In this document: piece by piece, positions 1 to 10,223 of the stretch
Numbering within the stretch: position 1 is the stretch's first letter
Layout of the letters: every line of letters starts with the position of its first letter
Origin: Campylobacterales bacterium
GTDB lineage: Bacteria; Campylobacterota; Campylobacteria; Campylobacterales; Sulfurimonadaceae
Direction: 5' to 3'
Length of the DNA stretch: 64,000 bases
Assembly: GCA_026390135.1 (NCBI GenBank)
Contig: JAPLGN010000054.1
Coordinates: 1-64,000, forward strand
The notes under the pieces: generated by a model
The model's database searches: none
What the model saw: only the letters and a program-made list of their open reading frames with translations
Told to the model about the DNA's origin: nothing
Program-made: the position numbers and the translations under genes

Positions 1-1366
1 ACATTACGATGTGCAATACAATGATCCTGAATCATTTATTAGTAATGCTTCTGGAAATACCTATTCCTATTCAGGACTAAAAGAATCTAAATTTTTACAA
101 GGTTCCAGCGAGTTAAACAGTGATCTCTATATCCTTGATTATGGGCATACTTTTTCTGATGCTGCGTTGGATATCCATTATTCATACTTATCAGTTGAAG
201 ATTGGTATACCTCTGCGGGAACACCGGCGACACGAACAGGCGGAATCGGTACCCTTACCCAAAGGGATGTAAAAAACTCTATGCTCCATGCTACGTGGAA
301 AAAACCTATCGGAGATTCTCTTCTTCTATTGGGAGGCGAATATAAAAATAATATATCCGTATCCGATACCTACAATATGAGCGATTGGAGAAATGAAGAC
401 TCCAACACAAATATTACCGCGAGTTCCGGCGGAAAAGAGCAAATATTAGCGGCTTTTGCAGAGCTGCAAAGTAAACTGAGCGATAATCTTTCAACCAACA
501 TCGGTGCCCGATTCGAAACATGGACAAGCTATGATGGATATGTTTCCGATGCCAATATGTCCAATACAACACTCAATCAAACCTACTCTACCCAACACAA
601 AAATAATTTTTCCCCAAAAATATCTCTCAACTATAAAGCAACAGACGACATTATGCTTAAGACATCATGGGGACAAGCTTTCAGAGCTCCTGATCCTGTC
701 AATCTTTATCGAACGTATGAAATTGCAGCATTAAATAGAATCTATGTGTCGAATCCGAATCTAAAACCGGAGTACAGCGAATCGTATGATGTGGGGATAG
801 AGAAAAAAACAGTTTTGAATGGTCTTTTTAAAGCGTATTGGTTTCATACCGTCATTGAAGACATGATTTCCACCAAAGCTCCTGTCAATATTGCTGGGAA
901 AAATTATTATGAAAGAACAAACGTCGGGAAAGCACGCTCTCAGGGGTATGAACTATCGTACATTCAGCCACTTGACAATGATTTTACGCTCAACACTAAT
1001 TATACGAAAACCTATACAAAGGTTTTAGAAAATGAGAGCGACCTTGCTTCAGTCGACAAACAATTCACCGGTATTCCAAGAGATATGGCCAATGTAACTC
1101 TCACCTACGATAATCATCAATTTTATGCTCTGATTAACTATGCCTATCAATCCAAAATCTACAACAATACTGATAATAGCGATAATGTCTCTAACGTCTA
1201 CAGCTCCTTGGATGCTGCCGGAACAGTTAATACAAAGTTCGGATACAAAATCAACAAGAATATTGATATCAATCTTGCAATTACCAATCTCATGAACAAA
1301 GATTATTACAGCTATGAAAAAGCAGAAGGACGATCATGGTATCTACAAACCAACTTGAAACTTTAA
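1..1366 (+). CDS. TonB-dependent outer-membrane receptor, C-terminal part (5' end outside window)
   Basis: The reading frame is open from the left edge, so the signal peptide and plug domain lie outside the window. What is visible is the beta-barrel part of a TonB-dependent receptor: alternating short strands and Asn/Asp-rich loops, the family-typical stretch WGQAFRAPDPVNLYR followed by NPNLKPEYSESYDVG, and a C-terminal region with NLMNKDYYSYEKAEGRSWY ending in an aromatic-rich last strand. Such receptors import iron complexes, haem, cobalamin or copper across the outer membrane. The substrate cannot be read from the barrel. Lying beside nirS, a copper receptor (NosA/OprC type) is possible, but that is inference from context only. 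Its stop codon overlaps the start of the next gene. Confidence 0.85.
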   Translation, partial: HYDVQYNDPESFISNASGNTYSYSGLKESKFLQGSSELNSDLYILDYGHTFSDAALDIHYSYLSVEDWYTSAGTPATRTGGIGTLTQRDVKNSMLHATWKKPIGDSLLLLGGEYKNNISVSDTYNMSDWRNEDSNTNITASSGGKEQILAAFAELQSKLSDNLSTNIGARFETWTSYDGYVSDANMSNTTLNQTYSTQHKNNFSPKISLNYKATDDIMLKTSWGQAFRAPDPVNLYRTYEIAALNRIYVSNPNLKPEYSESYDVGIEKKTVLNGLFKAYWFHTVIEDMISTKAPVNIAGKNYYERTNVGKARSQGYELSYIQPLDNDFTLNTNYTKTYTKVLENESDLASVDKQFTGIPRDMANVTLTYDNHQFYALINYAYQSKIYNNTDNSDNVSNVYSSLDAAGTVNTKFGYKINKNIDINLAITNLMNKDYYSYEKAEGRSWYLQTNLKL

Positions 1367-2007
1367 TGGTGAATCGATTAAAAAGTATTTTTCTTTTTTC
1401 ACATCTGAGCGAAACAGATTTAATCCATTTAGCTTCTATCGTAAAACTGCGCTCCTTTAATAATGGAGAAATCCTCTTTTATGAGGGGACACCTTCGGAT
1501 AAACTTTATATTCTACTAGATGGCATCCTCAAAGGGTATAAAACAGATATGAAAGAAAATGAAATCGTACTGCACTATTTTTATCCCATTTCATTAGTAG
1601 CAGAAATGGCCAATCTTCACCATATTCCATTCCCTGCAACTGCAGAATTTCAAACGGATGGAAGTATTTTGGAGATTGATTATCCCATTTTTGAGCGTGA
1701 TTTTCTAAAAAATCCTACCGTATCCTTTGAATTGATAAAATCGCTGACTCAAAAGCTCAAATACCTTGAAGATATTATTACCACACGGTTAGCATTGGAT
1801 GCAACGTCACGTGTGGCTAAATTCTTATATGAAAATGGGGATATTTCCGATTCGACTAAGCGACATAAGATTGCAACGATTTTAGGGCTTACCCCAGAAA
1901 CACTCTCACGCTCTTTTAAAAAAATCAAAATTTTAGGACTCATCAGTGATGAGGGTAAAAATTTCACCATCTTGAATCGAGAGGGACTAAAAGAACTTTT
2001 TTCCTAA
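1366..2007 (+). CDS. Crp/Fnr-family transcription regulator, DNR/NnrR-like
   Basis: A 213-residue protein with an N-terminal cyclic-nucleotide-binding-type beta-roll (GEILFYEGTPSDKLYILLDG near residues 34-53) and a C-terminal winged helix whose recognition helix reads LTPETLSRSFKKI. The E-x-x-S-R pattern is the one FNR and DNR use to read TTGAT half-sites, matching the boxes found before nirS and many genes here. There is no cysteine anywhere, so it cannot carry an FNR-type iron-sulfur cluster; NO sensing through haem, as in DNR/NnrR, is more likely (inference). An in-frame ATG at 1336 exists, but the ATG at 1366 overlaps the upstream stop as TAATG and gives the normal family length. It is the best candidate for the master regulator of the island. 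Confidence 0.85.
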   Translation: MVNRLKSIFLFSHLSETDLIHLASIVKLRSFNNGEILFYEGTPSDKLYILLDGILKGYKTDMKENEIVLHYFYPISLVAEMANLHHIPFPATAEFQTDGSILEIDYPIFERDFLKNPTVSFELIKSLTQKLKYLEDIITTRLALDATSRVAKFLYENGDISDSTKRHKIATILGLTPETLSRSFKKIKILGLISDEGKNFTILNREGLKELFS

Positions 2008-2021
2008 AAGTTTTCAGAAAT

Positions 2022-2064
2022 TTGATTTATATCAATGAAGCTGCCTCCCCTTTTCAAGTACACT
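2022..2064 (+). promoter_or_regulatory. Crp/Fnr-type box and -10 of the nirS promoter
   Basis: A perfect palindrome TTGAT-TTAT-ATCAA lies at 2022-2035. A -10 like TACACT follows at 2059-2064, placing the box centre about 41 bp before the expected transcription start near 2070, the class II activator position. Confidence 0.85.
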
Positions 2065-2135
2065 AACTGAAGTAGGAATCATAAAGCTTCACGAACTATG
2101 TCCTATCCATATTTTACAAATACAAGGAGTAACGA

Positions 2136-3776
2136 ATGAAAAATATTCTTGGAACAGCCCTGGCGAGCGCTCTTTTTATGACCCTTCCGCTAATGGCTGG
2201 CGATTCGAAAATGGATGTTGCCAAAATGTTTGAAAAAGAGTGTCAAGGGTGTCATGGACCTAATCACGAAGGTGGAGTGGGAAGCAGTCTTGAACCAAAA
2301 GCAATCGGTAAGAAAGGGGATTATTTTCTCCGCGATACGATTCTTAGTGGTAGAGCCGGTACAGCGATGCCTTCGTTTAAAAGTAAATTCACCGATGATG
2401 ATGCGGATAAAATGGTTCAATTTCTCTTGAAATACGAAGCAAAACAGTTGACTAAACTTACAATTGAAGATGTAGCGGCTACTCATACCATTCTTCAAGA
2501 TCGTGAAGAGCTGTACAAAAAGTATCCTAAACCAACTGATGTTAAAAGTGTACAAGACATTGTTGTCTTCACTGAGCGCGATGCATCAAAAGTTGGATTT
2601 ATTGATGGTACAACCAATAAAGTACTTTCGAAACACGATTCCGGTTTTGCGACTCACGTAACTGTTGTTAATAAACGCATTCCGCGATATGTATACAACA
2701 TCAGCCGTGACGGATGGGTTAATATGTTTGACCTTAATGCACCTGGACAACCAATCATTGCAAAAATTCGTGTGGGTTCCGACAGCCGCGGACTCGCGTG
2801 TACACCAGATGGTCGCTATTTGATGGCAGGTAACTACGTCCCAGGCGGTGCCGTACTTTTGGATGCTATGACGCTTAAACCGTTGAAAGTCTACGCAACC
2901 GATCAAGTCGAAGATATGGATGGCAAAATCGGTTCATCTCGTGTTGCATCTATCGCTGACACTCCATACGGTCCTTATATTGCATTTGCTCTTAAAGATG
3001 CCGGGCACGTCTATATCGTCGATTACAGTAAACCTGATTTCCCTATCGTGGGAGACATTCCTAAAATCGGTAAAATCTTACACGATGCATTTTTGAATGA
3101 AGGGGAAGAAGTAGGACGCTATTATATGGTTGCTTCACAAGGTAGTGATGTTGTGGGGATTGTTGATTTCAAAACTAAAACATTAGTGGATAAAGTTTAT
3201 ACAGGACCGGGAAGCAAACCACATCCAGGACAAGGTTCAAGCTGGTACAGTGAAAGGTTAGGCAAACAGCTTCATGCTACCGTCAACATGAACGTAGGTG
3301 ACGTAACCGTTTGGGATAACCAATGGCATGTATTAAAACATACCAAAACAGCGGGTGGTGGACTTTTTATTGGAACCAACGAACATACACCGTTTTTGTG
3401 GGCTGATAACGTTATCGGCGGTGAAGATAATTACAACAAAGTTGATCTTGTGGATAAAGAGTCTTTGATGGTGGGACGTATTATCCAAGCTACCAAAGAG
3501 GGTAAAGTGCAGCTCATCGATCCAAACAATCTCAAAGTGATAAAAGAATGGAATATCGGTGCCGTCAAAAATGAGAAAGGCGAACTTATTGTCCCTCGAT
3601 TGCTTCATGGAGAGCCTTCAGCACATGGCGAACATATGTATATTTCAGATTGGACATGTGGAAGAATATTGGTATTTGATGCTAAAACAGGAGAATACAT
3701 TACCCAGATTACCGGGCTAACAACTCCGACATTTACCTATTCTATTGAGCATCGTATGGAACTTCCGGGCGCATAA
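2136..3776 (+). CDS. nirS: Cytochrome cd1 nitrite reductase NirS
   Basis: Periplasmic respiratory enzyme that reduces nitrite to nitric oxide in denitrification. The 546-residue protein has a signal peptide (cleavage around residues 20-22, LMAGDS), an N-terminal cytochrome c domain with CQGCH at residues 36-40 for the covalent haem c, then an eight-bladed propeller domain that holds haem d1, with family-typical segments such as DSRGLACTPDGRYLMAGNY and a C-terminal LLHGEPSAHGEH stretch. Length is normal (Pseudomonas NirS is about 560-570). The ATG at 2136 follows AAGGAG. The gene stands alone after its own Crp/Fnr-type promoter. No haem d1 biosynthesis genes (nirF, nirJ etc.) are in this window, so they must be elsewhere. 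Confidence 0.97.
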   Translation: MKNILGTALASALFMTLPLMAGDSKMDVAKMFEKECQGCHGPNHEGGVGSSLEPKAIGKKGDYFLRDTILSGRAGTAMPSFKSKFTDDDADKMVQFLLKYEAKQLTKLTIEDVAATHTILQDREELYKKYPKPTDVKSVQDIVVFTERDASKVGFIDGTTNKVLSKHDSGFATHVTVVNKRIPRYVYNISRDGWVNMFDLNAPGQPIIAKIRVGSDSRGLACTPDGRYLMAGNYVPGGAVLLDAMTLKPLKVYATDQVEDMDGKIGSSRVASIADTPYGPYIAFALKDAGHVYIVDYSKPDFPIVGDIPKIGKILHDAFLNEGEEVGRYYMVASQGSDVVGIVDFKTKTLVDKVYTGPGSKPHPGQGSSWYSERLGKQLHATVNMNVGDVTVWDNQWHVLKHTKTAGGGLFIGTNEHTPFLWADNVIGGEDNYNKVDLVDKESLMVGRIIQATKEGKVQLIDPNNLKVIKEWNIGAVKNEKGELIVPRLLHGEPSAHGEHMYISDWTCGRILVFDAKTGEYITQITGLTTPTFTYSIEHRMELPGA

Positions 3777-3829
3777 ATCATAGAGCAAATCCATTTTTAT
3801 GAATACAAAAAAGTTTCGTAAATACTGTC

Positions 3830-3848
3830 CCCCTCCTCTGTAGAGGGG
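3830..3848 (+). terminator. Possible terminator hairpin after nirS
   Basis: CCCCTC at 3830-3835 pairs with GAGGGG at 3843-3848 across a 7-base loop. The following bases (ATCATTTCTT) are only weakly T-rich, so termination is uncertain. Confidence 0.4.
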
Positions 3849-3856
3849 ATCATTTC

Positions 3857-3898
3857 TTGACCTTCATCAATACCTCATATTTCCTAACTCGATATACT
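3857..3898 (+). promoter_or_regulatory. Crp/Fnr-type box and -10 of the nnrS promoter
   Basis: TTGAC-CTTC-ATCAA at 3857-3870 is followed by TATACT at 3893-3898, the same box-to-hexamer spacing as the other boxes in the window. The expected transcript start is about 20 bases before the gene. Confidence 0.85.
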
Positions 3899-3924
3899 CC
3901 AATATATTTTACAAGGAACTCACC

Positions 3925-5136
3925 ATGTCTACTTGTTCGACGGCTCCATCGCCTCAAAAAAAAAACTATTTTCTATCTCAGCCGCATCAGCCATTTTTTG
4001 TTTTTGGTCTTTTATGGGCCATCATTTCTATGGTGTTTTTTGTACTGTCTCATAAAGGGGTCATTACTCTCAGTATCAGTGAAAACCAATTCCATCTCTA
4101 TTCTCTTGCGTTCCTAGTCTTTGCTCAGTTTTTTCACGGCTTTTTATTTACTACCTTCCCCCGCTTTTGTTCGACAATGGCAATTCCCAAAGAGGCCTAT
4201 ATTCGTATTGTTTGGCTTTATCAAATCGGGGCTGCACTCTTTTTTGTAGGTTCACTTCTTTCGGAGTGGTTGACTTTATTTGCAATGCTTGCCGTTTTCT
4301 TCGCGCATTCTATGGCAATTTTTGCACTCTATTGGATTTATAAAATCGGTCAATCACCCGTAAAACAAGATCCTTTTTGGATATTAGTTGCTCACGGTAT
4401 TACACTCATAACGCATCTTTTGTGGATCATTGCATTCGGCATCAGTTTGGTTTGGAATTTTCAGAACTGGTTTCCTCTGATTCCTCCCATCATCGTTAAC
4501 TTCTTCTTTGTGTTCCTCACCTTTTCCGTCGCACAGCGTATGATCCCATTTTTCAGCCATTCTCAGGAACCCAGAACAAAATATTTTGTCGAGACGGTAT
4601 TAGGTGCTTTCATCCTAAAAACTCTCTTTGCACTTGTTACCTTCACCGCAGGGGAAGCGGTTGTCGGAATACTCCTAGCCCTCTACCTGTTTCGCGAATT
4701 TTTACGATGGAAACTCCATCCATTTAACTCACCTGCGATCATTTGGATACTTCATCTCGCCCTATTCTGGCTTCCTACCGGACTTTTGATCGGTTCCTTA
4801 ACCCAAATTGTCGAGATGATCTATAGTGTCAGTTTCTTATTTGCAGAAATCCATCTGTTAGCGTTAGGTTTTTTAACCACCATACTCATCGGCTTTGGAA
4901 CACGCGTAACCCTTGGACACTCCGGACAGACGCCAGATACAGATAAAGTGACTATAGCTTTGTTTTGGTGGACACAAGTGATTGTTATCGCGAGATTTGC
5001 ACTCTCTGTAGATACAGCATTCGGAGGTTCTCATTCGTGGCTTTTTGATGCGGCGGCGTGTGGATGGATTTTTTTATTTATTGTATGGGGCGGACGATAC
5101 GGAAAAACTCTTATTTTTGGTAAGAAAAGTATATGA
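3925..5136 (+). CDS. nnrS: NnrS family haem-copper membrane protein
   Basis: A 403-residue polytopic inner-membrane protein with about twelve hydrophobic segments and histidines in membrane-proximal positions (for example FFHGFLF, AEIHLLALGF, RVTLGHSGQ), typical of NnrS. In other bacteria NnrS proteins are haem- and copper-containing, are induced with denitrification genes, and protect against NO-derived nitrosative stress. The ATG at 3925 follows AAGGA with good spacing. The gene has its own Crp/Fnr-type promoter, which fits a role tied to NO made by the NirS encoded just upstream. An earlier overlapping ORF in another frame is not real. Confidence 0.88.
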   Translation: MSTCSTAPSPQKKNYFLSQPHQPFFVFGLLWAIISMVFFVLSHKGVITLSISENQFHLYSLAFLVFAQFFHGFLFTTFPRFCSTMAIPKEAYIRIVWLYQIGAALFFVGSLLSEWLTLFAMLAVFFAHSMAIFALYWIYKIGQSPVKQDPFWILVAHGITLITHLLWIIAFGISLVWNFQNWFPLIPPIIVNFFFVFLTFSVAQRMIPFFSHSQEPRTKYFVETVLGAFILKTLFALVTFTAGEAVVGILLALYLFREFLRWKLHPFNSPAIIWILHLALFWLPTGLLIGSLTQIVEMIYSVSFLFAEIHLLALGFLTTILIGFGTRVTLGHSGQTPDTDKVTIALFWWTQVIVIARFALSVDTAFGGSHSWLFDAAACGWIFLFIVWGGRYGKTLIFGKKSI

Positions 5137-5166
5137 TAGATATAGCTTCTCATCCAAAATATAATA

Positions 5167-5180
5167 CTACTACAAAGTAG
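5167..5180. promoter_or_regulatory. CTAC-N6-GTAG operator-like site before the Rrf2 gene
   Basis: CTAC-TACAAA-GTAG, a 14-base inverted repeat upstream of the Rrf2 gene. The same CTAC-N6-GTAG layout, with the same outer bases (TACTAC and GTAGA), occurs before norC. This suggests autoregulation by the Rrf2 protein (inference). Confidence 0.55.
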
Positions 5181-5242
5181 ACAAATGTGCTATTATAAGG
5201 AAAAGTCTATTACAATAATGGTCTATATATGAAGGAGATAGT

Positions 5243-5656
5243 ATGCATTTTTCCAAAACTGCCGAATACGCCATTCGGGTTCTAAGCTATTTGCATCGCT
5301 ACAATACAACCTCACATTCAGTCAATGTTTTACATCAAGAGCTAGACCTTCCCTACAAATACCTAACAAAAATGGTGACCGATTTAGTGAAAAAAGGGTT
5401 GGTAAATGCTTCACGCGGTCGTGAAGGCGGGATTAGTTTAGCAAAAAATGCCGACACGATCCGCTTAGCCGATATCCTCGAAGCGATTGGTGAGCCCTTA
5501 GAGCATGAGCGTTGTATTTTAGGCTTCGATAGATGCGATGCATCCAATCCTTGCGCCTTGCATGATCAGTGGGTAAAGCCTAAAGAAATGATTGAAACCA
5601 TGCTGACAACGACTACTCTTAGCTCACTTATTCATGATAAAGAGACTAAATTATAG
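5243..5656 (+). CDS. Rrf2-family regulator, NsrR-like
   Basis: A 137-residue Rrf2 protein: N-terminal winged helix (KTAEYAIRVLSYL, then YKYLTKMVTDLVKKGLV with the family GREGGISLAK wing) and a cysteine cluster near residues 92-105 with spacing C-x6-C-x5-C (in ERCILGFDRCDASNPC). Three cysteines in this place are the ligands of an iron-sulfur cluster in NsrR and IscR; NsrR loses DNA binding when NO attacks the cluster. Lying directly before norC, it is probably the NO-responsive repressor of the nor operon. The ATG follows GAAGGAGATAGT. A matching inverted repeat lies before its own gene. RirA- or IscR-like sensing is the alternative. Confidence 0.8.
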   Translation: MHFSKTAEYAIRVLSYLHRYNTTSHSVNVLHQELDLPYKYLTKMVTDLVKKGLVNASRGREGGISLAKNADTIRLADILEAIGEPLEHERCILGFDRCDASNPCALHDQWVKPKEMIETMLTTTTLSSLIHDKETKL

Positions 5657-5724
5657 CTTGAAGACAAGCCCCTTCCCCCTTCCCTAGTTCATTCTTCAGT
5701 TTTCGACCTTGCTGTCAAATAGTG

Positions 5725-5797
5725 ACAATTACTACTTAAAGGTAGAATTAAACATATTCAGCTAATATTACAATTACTACCCTGTGGTGGAATTAAA
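5725..5797. promoter_or_regulatory. Two direct copies of the Rrf2-type operator before norC
   Basis: Two 28-base copies start at 5725 and 5770, each beginning ACAATTACTAC and ending GAATTAAA. The cores are CTAC-TTAAAG-GTAG (5732-5745) and CTAC-CCTGTG-GTGG (5777-5790). Their 45-base phasing puts them on nearly the same DNA face. The second ends just before the ribosome binding site of norC. A TGTCA-N5-TGACA inverted repeat (5713-5727) abuts the first copy and may be a further site. No TTGAY-N4-RTCAA box is present here. Confidence 0.6.
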
Positions 5798-5810
5798 AAT
5801 AGGAGTTAAA

Positions 5811-6257
5811 ATGTCTGAACGTATTACTAAAAATATGGCCAGAAATATTTACTTTGGCGGAGGTCTTTTTGCCATTTTGGTATTTACCGGGCTTACCTTT
5901 GATACCGTTAAACAAATCCCGAAATTAAGTCATGACGACAAGATTACCGAGTCCGTAGCTCTTGGGAAAAAAGTATGGGAAAACAACAACTGTGTCGGTT
6001 GCCATACAATCATGGGTGAAGGTGCATATTATGCTCCGGAACTTGGAAACGCATTCCAACGTTTAGGCGGAGGTGATGAAGAAGTATTTAAAACCTATCT
6101 TGCTGGATGGATGGCAGCACAGCCTATGGATATACCAAATAGAAGAAAAATGCCTCAGTTTCATTTAACACCTGAACAAGTGACTAATCTTGCAGACTTT
6201 TTGATTTGGACATCTCGTGTCAATAATCAAGAGTGGCCTCCAAACATTAAAGGATAA
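5811..6257 (+). CDS. norC: Nitric oxide reductase subunit C (membrane cytochrome c)
   Basis: The 148-residue small subunit of the cytochrome c-dependent NO reductase, which feeds electrons to NorB. It has one N-terminal membrane anchor (residues about 13-31, RNIYFGGGLFAILVFTGL) and a periplasmic cytochrome c domain with CVGCH at residues 61-65 and a conserved methionine-bearing stretch RRKMPQF near residue 122. The ATG at 5811 is chosen because AGGAG lies 5 bases before it; the frame is open further upstream to a GTG at 5784, but that overlaps the operator repeat. First gene of the nor operon. Confidence 0.95.
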   Translation: MSERITKNMARNIYFGGGLFAILVFTGLTFDTVKQIPKLSHDDKITESVALGKKVWENNNCVGCHTIMGEGAYYAPELGNAFQRLGGGDEEVFKTYLAGWMAAQPMDIPNRRKMPQFHLTPEQVTNLADFLIWTSRVNNQEWPPNIKG

Positions 6258-7649
<1,392 letters not shown>

Positions 7650-9419
7650 ATGGATGAAAAAGTCGGTAAGTTTTGGGATCACTATGTCACCAAAAAAGCA
7701 TCTCGTCTTTTTAAAGAGGAAGAAGTTGTTTTTACCGACATTACCAAAGGGTTAAAAATATTTTATCATCTCTTAGGGGGTGAAAAAGCAAAAGAACTTC
7801 ATATTACCGACAAAAGATCGATACAAACTTCACGAACATTTCTAGAGAAATTTTCAGGAACCGGTAAAACTTTTTTCCTTGCTTGGCAAGATGAAAAAGG
7901 AATTTATCTTCCTGCTTCTTTAGCCTATTTTCCATTTAAACAGCACAACGAGATGCACTATTATTGGTTAATCGCCATGTTGACAAACGTAAATATCAAG
8001 AGTACAAACATAGAGCGCGAAAACAGTAAAGCAGTCAATCTGCTCATCGAAAAGTATGCTGGTTTTAGTCAATTTTACGCATATGCACATAGCTACTTAT
8101 TTCATCACTATCCTGAATTATCCACTATTGAACTTTCCACCGAAGATTCACTAGAGCATAATTATCCAAATCCTTTATGGATTTATCCCTCTCTATCTAC
8201 TAGTAATAAATTCCTTAATTTTACTGATGATGATGAAGAAGTCCTACGACAAAATGATGAACAAAACAAGACTGAAACTTTAAAGATGAAGAAAAAAAGC
8301 GAACAAATCGATGATAAAAAAGAGACGGACGGACTTTTACTATTTTTGCCCGAATCCATTATGAGTTTTATGGAGCAAGTGAGAGTTGATCGGCAGGAGA
8401 ATGACAGTTTTGATGAAGATGCCCTTTACAATGCTGAAGATTTAGATGAGATAACACTGGGACAAAAAGATGCCAACCTCTCCGCACGAATCAAAATGGA
8501 TTTGGACATCTCCGCGAACAGCGTTGAAGAATATCCGCTAGGAAAAGGGCATTTTATCGACGAATGGGACTATAAAAAAGAGAGCTATCTCAAAAACTAT
8601 GTGTGTATAAAACCCTTTATTTCTCTCAATACCAAACCAATTGAGTTGCCAAAACGACTGCAAAAAATGATGAGAAAGATTCAAAGTGAACTTGATTTGA
8701 TGGAACTCGACCGACTCAAAAGAGATAACCTTCCCTATGGTGATGAGATCAATATCGATACGTGGATCGATTATAAAGGACATCAGAATCGATCCAATCA
8801 TCCCCAGCGATTTTTTCAAACGTATGAGAGAAAGATAAGAGATATGTCTACTTTGATATTGGCGGATGTTTCCCTCTCCACAGAAGCTGGGATAACGCAA
8901 GAGATTCGTGTCATAGATATGATACAAGATGCTTTGATGGTGTTTTCAGAATCATTGCACCGACTACAAGATAAATTTGCCATCTATACGTTTTCATCGA
9001 TCAAAAACACAAAAGTGAACTTTCAAATCATCAAAAATTTCAAAGAAAAATACAGTGACGACGTTCGCGGACGAATTCATGCGATTAAACCCGGATATTA
9101 CACCCGCATGGGGGCTGGAATACGCGAAAGTGCCAAAATTTTAGAGAAACAGCAAAGTGCCAATAAGCTCCTGCTGATTCTAAGCGACGGGAAACCTAAC
9201 GATGTCGATCGGTACGATGGACGTTACGGAATCGAAGATACCAAAAAAGCGATTGAAGAAGTAAAGAAAAAAGGGATCACCCCGTTTTGTATCACGATTG
9301 ATATCGATGCGAAAGAGTATCTCCCCTATCTTTTCGGGAGAAACTCCTATGCCGTAATCCGTGATGCCAAAAAACTCCCCAAAGTTTTACCCGAAATCTA
9401 TATGAATTTGACCAAATAA
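7650..9419 (+). CDS. norD: NorD, von Willebrand factor A domain protein for NOR assembly
   Basis: A 589-residue soluble protein starting immediately after the norB stop. The C-terminal third is a von Willebrand factor type A domain with the metal-site motif DVSLS at residues 406-410 and a later SDGKPND segment. The N-terminal two thirds are variable and contain an acidic, lysine-rich linker around residues 190-270. NorD acts with the MoxR-type ATPase NorQ in maturation of NO reductase, probably in insertion of the non-haem iron. The next gene encodes that ATPase, as expected for such VWA/MoxR pairs. Confidence 0.9.
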   Translation: MDEKVGKFWDHYVTKKASRLFKEEEVVFTDITKGLKIFYHLLGGEKAKELHITDKRSIQTSRTFLEKFSGTGKTFFLAWQDEKGIYLPASLAYFPFKQHNEMHYYWLIAMLTNVNIKSTNIERENSKAVNLLIEKYAGFSQFYAYAHSYLFHHYPELSTIELSTEDSLEHNYPNPLWIYPSLSTSNKFLNFTDDDEEVLRQNDEQNKTETLKMKKKSEQIDDKKETDGLLLFLPESIMSFMEQVRVDRQENDSFDEDALYNAEDLDEITLGQKDANLSARIKMDLDISANSVEEYPLGKGHFIDEWDYKKESYLKNYVCIKPFISLNTKPIELPKRLQKMMRKIQSELDLMELDRLKRDNLPYGDEINIDTWIDYKGHQNRSNHPQRFFQTYERKIRDMSTLILADVSLSTEAGITQEIRVIDMIQDALMVFSESLHRLQDKFAIYTFSSIKNTKVNFQIIKNFKEKYSDDVRGRIHAIKPGYYTRMGAGIRESAKILEKQQSANKLLLILSDGKPNDVDRYDGRYGIEDTKKAIEEVKKKGITPFCITIDIDAKEYLPYLFGRNSYAVIRDAKKLPKVLPEIYMNLTK

Positions 9420-9431
9420 AGGAGAACCATT

Positions 9432-10223
9432 ATGTCAAAAACGTACTATTTACCCCAAGGTAACGAAGTTGAGCTTTTCAAAGCGGCTGCGGGGATGAAC
9501 CTCCCTATTTTGATCAAAGGACCGACAGGTTGCGGGAAAACACGGTTTGTTGAAGCAATGGGGGAAGAGCTTGGTCGCGATGTTTATACTGTCGTTTGTC
9601 ATGATGATCTCAGTGCCGCAGATTTGGTGGGTCGTCACCTGATTGATGAAAATGGTACCTATTGGCAAGATGGACCGCTGACCAAGGCGGTACGAAATGG
9701 CGGTATTTGCTACCTCGATGAAATTATTGAAGCCAGAAAAGATACAACAGTAGTATTACACTCCCTTGCTGATTATCGCCGAGTTTTACCGATTGATCGG
9801 ACAGGTGAAGTCATCGTTGCACATCCTGATTTTATGTTGGTTGTTTCGTACAATCCAGGATATCAAAATGTTTTAAAAGGTATGAAACCAAGTACCAAAC
9901 AACGTTTTATTTCACTTAGTTTTGATTATCCAAAAGCAGCAATTGAAAAAGAAATTATCATCAAAGAAAGTAGCGTAGACAGTAAAACAGCACAAAAGCT
10001 TGTCGATATAGCCGGTGAAATCCGCCAACTAAGCGACAGCGATATTCAAGAAGCGGTATCGACACGACTGCTTATTTATGCAGCAAAACTCATCACTAAA
10101 GGATTCGATCCCTATCAAGCATGTATTCACTCCATCGTAGAATCTCTCAGTGATGAAGAGGATGTTTTAGAGGTGCTTGAAAAGCTTATATCACTCCATT
10201 TTACAAAAAGTTTAAATGCCTAA
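9432..10223 (+). CDS. norQ: NorQ, MoxR/CbbQ-type AAA+ ATPase
   Basis: A 263-residue AAA+ ATPase with Walker A GPTGCGKT at residues 30-37, Walker B ICYLDEI near 92-98, a sensor segment VVSYNPGYQ, and the conserved CbbQ/NorQ tail. It is the motor partner of the NorD VWA protein in activating NO reductase. The ATG follows AAAGGAG. The 3' end overlaps norE by 8 bases, which points to coupled translation. It is most like CbbQ/NorQ among MoxR groups; the norB-norD context decides the name. Confidence 0.92.
   Translation: MSKTYYLPQGNEVELFKAAAGMNLPILIKGPTGCGKTRFVEAMGEELGRDVYTVVCHDDLSAADLVGRHLIDENGTYWQDGPLTKAVRNGGICYLDEIIEARKDTTVVLHSLADYRRVLPIDRTGEVIVAHPDFMLVVSYNPGYQNVLKGMKPSTKQRFISLSFDYPKAAIEKEIIIKESSVDSKTAQKLVDIAGEIRQLSDSDIQEAVSTRLLIYAAKLITKGFDPYQACIHSIVESLSDEEDVLEVLEKLISLHFTKSLNA

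Noticed and set aside
2063..2075. CTAA-N5-GTAG near the nirS transcript start as another Rrf2 site
   Set aside because: One base short in spacing and one base off in the half-site compared with the norC and Rrf2 sites; too weak to claim.
2190..2906. Long minus-strand frames inside nirS
   Set aside because: They lack ribosome sites and family motifs and follow from the codon use of nirS.
3857..4117. Overlapping plus-strand frame before and inside nnrS
   Set aside because: It covers the promoter box and has no ribosome site; the nnrS frame explains the region.
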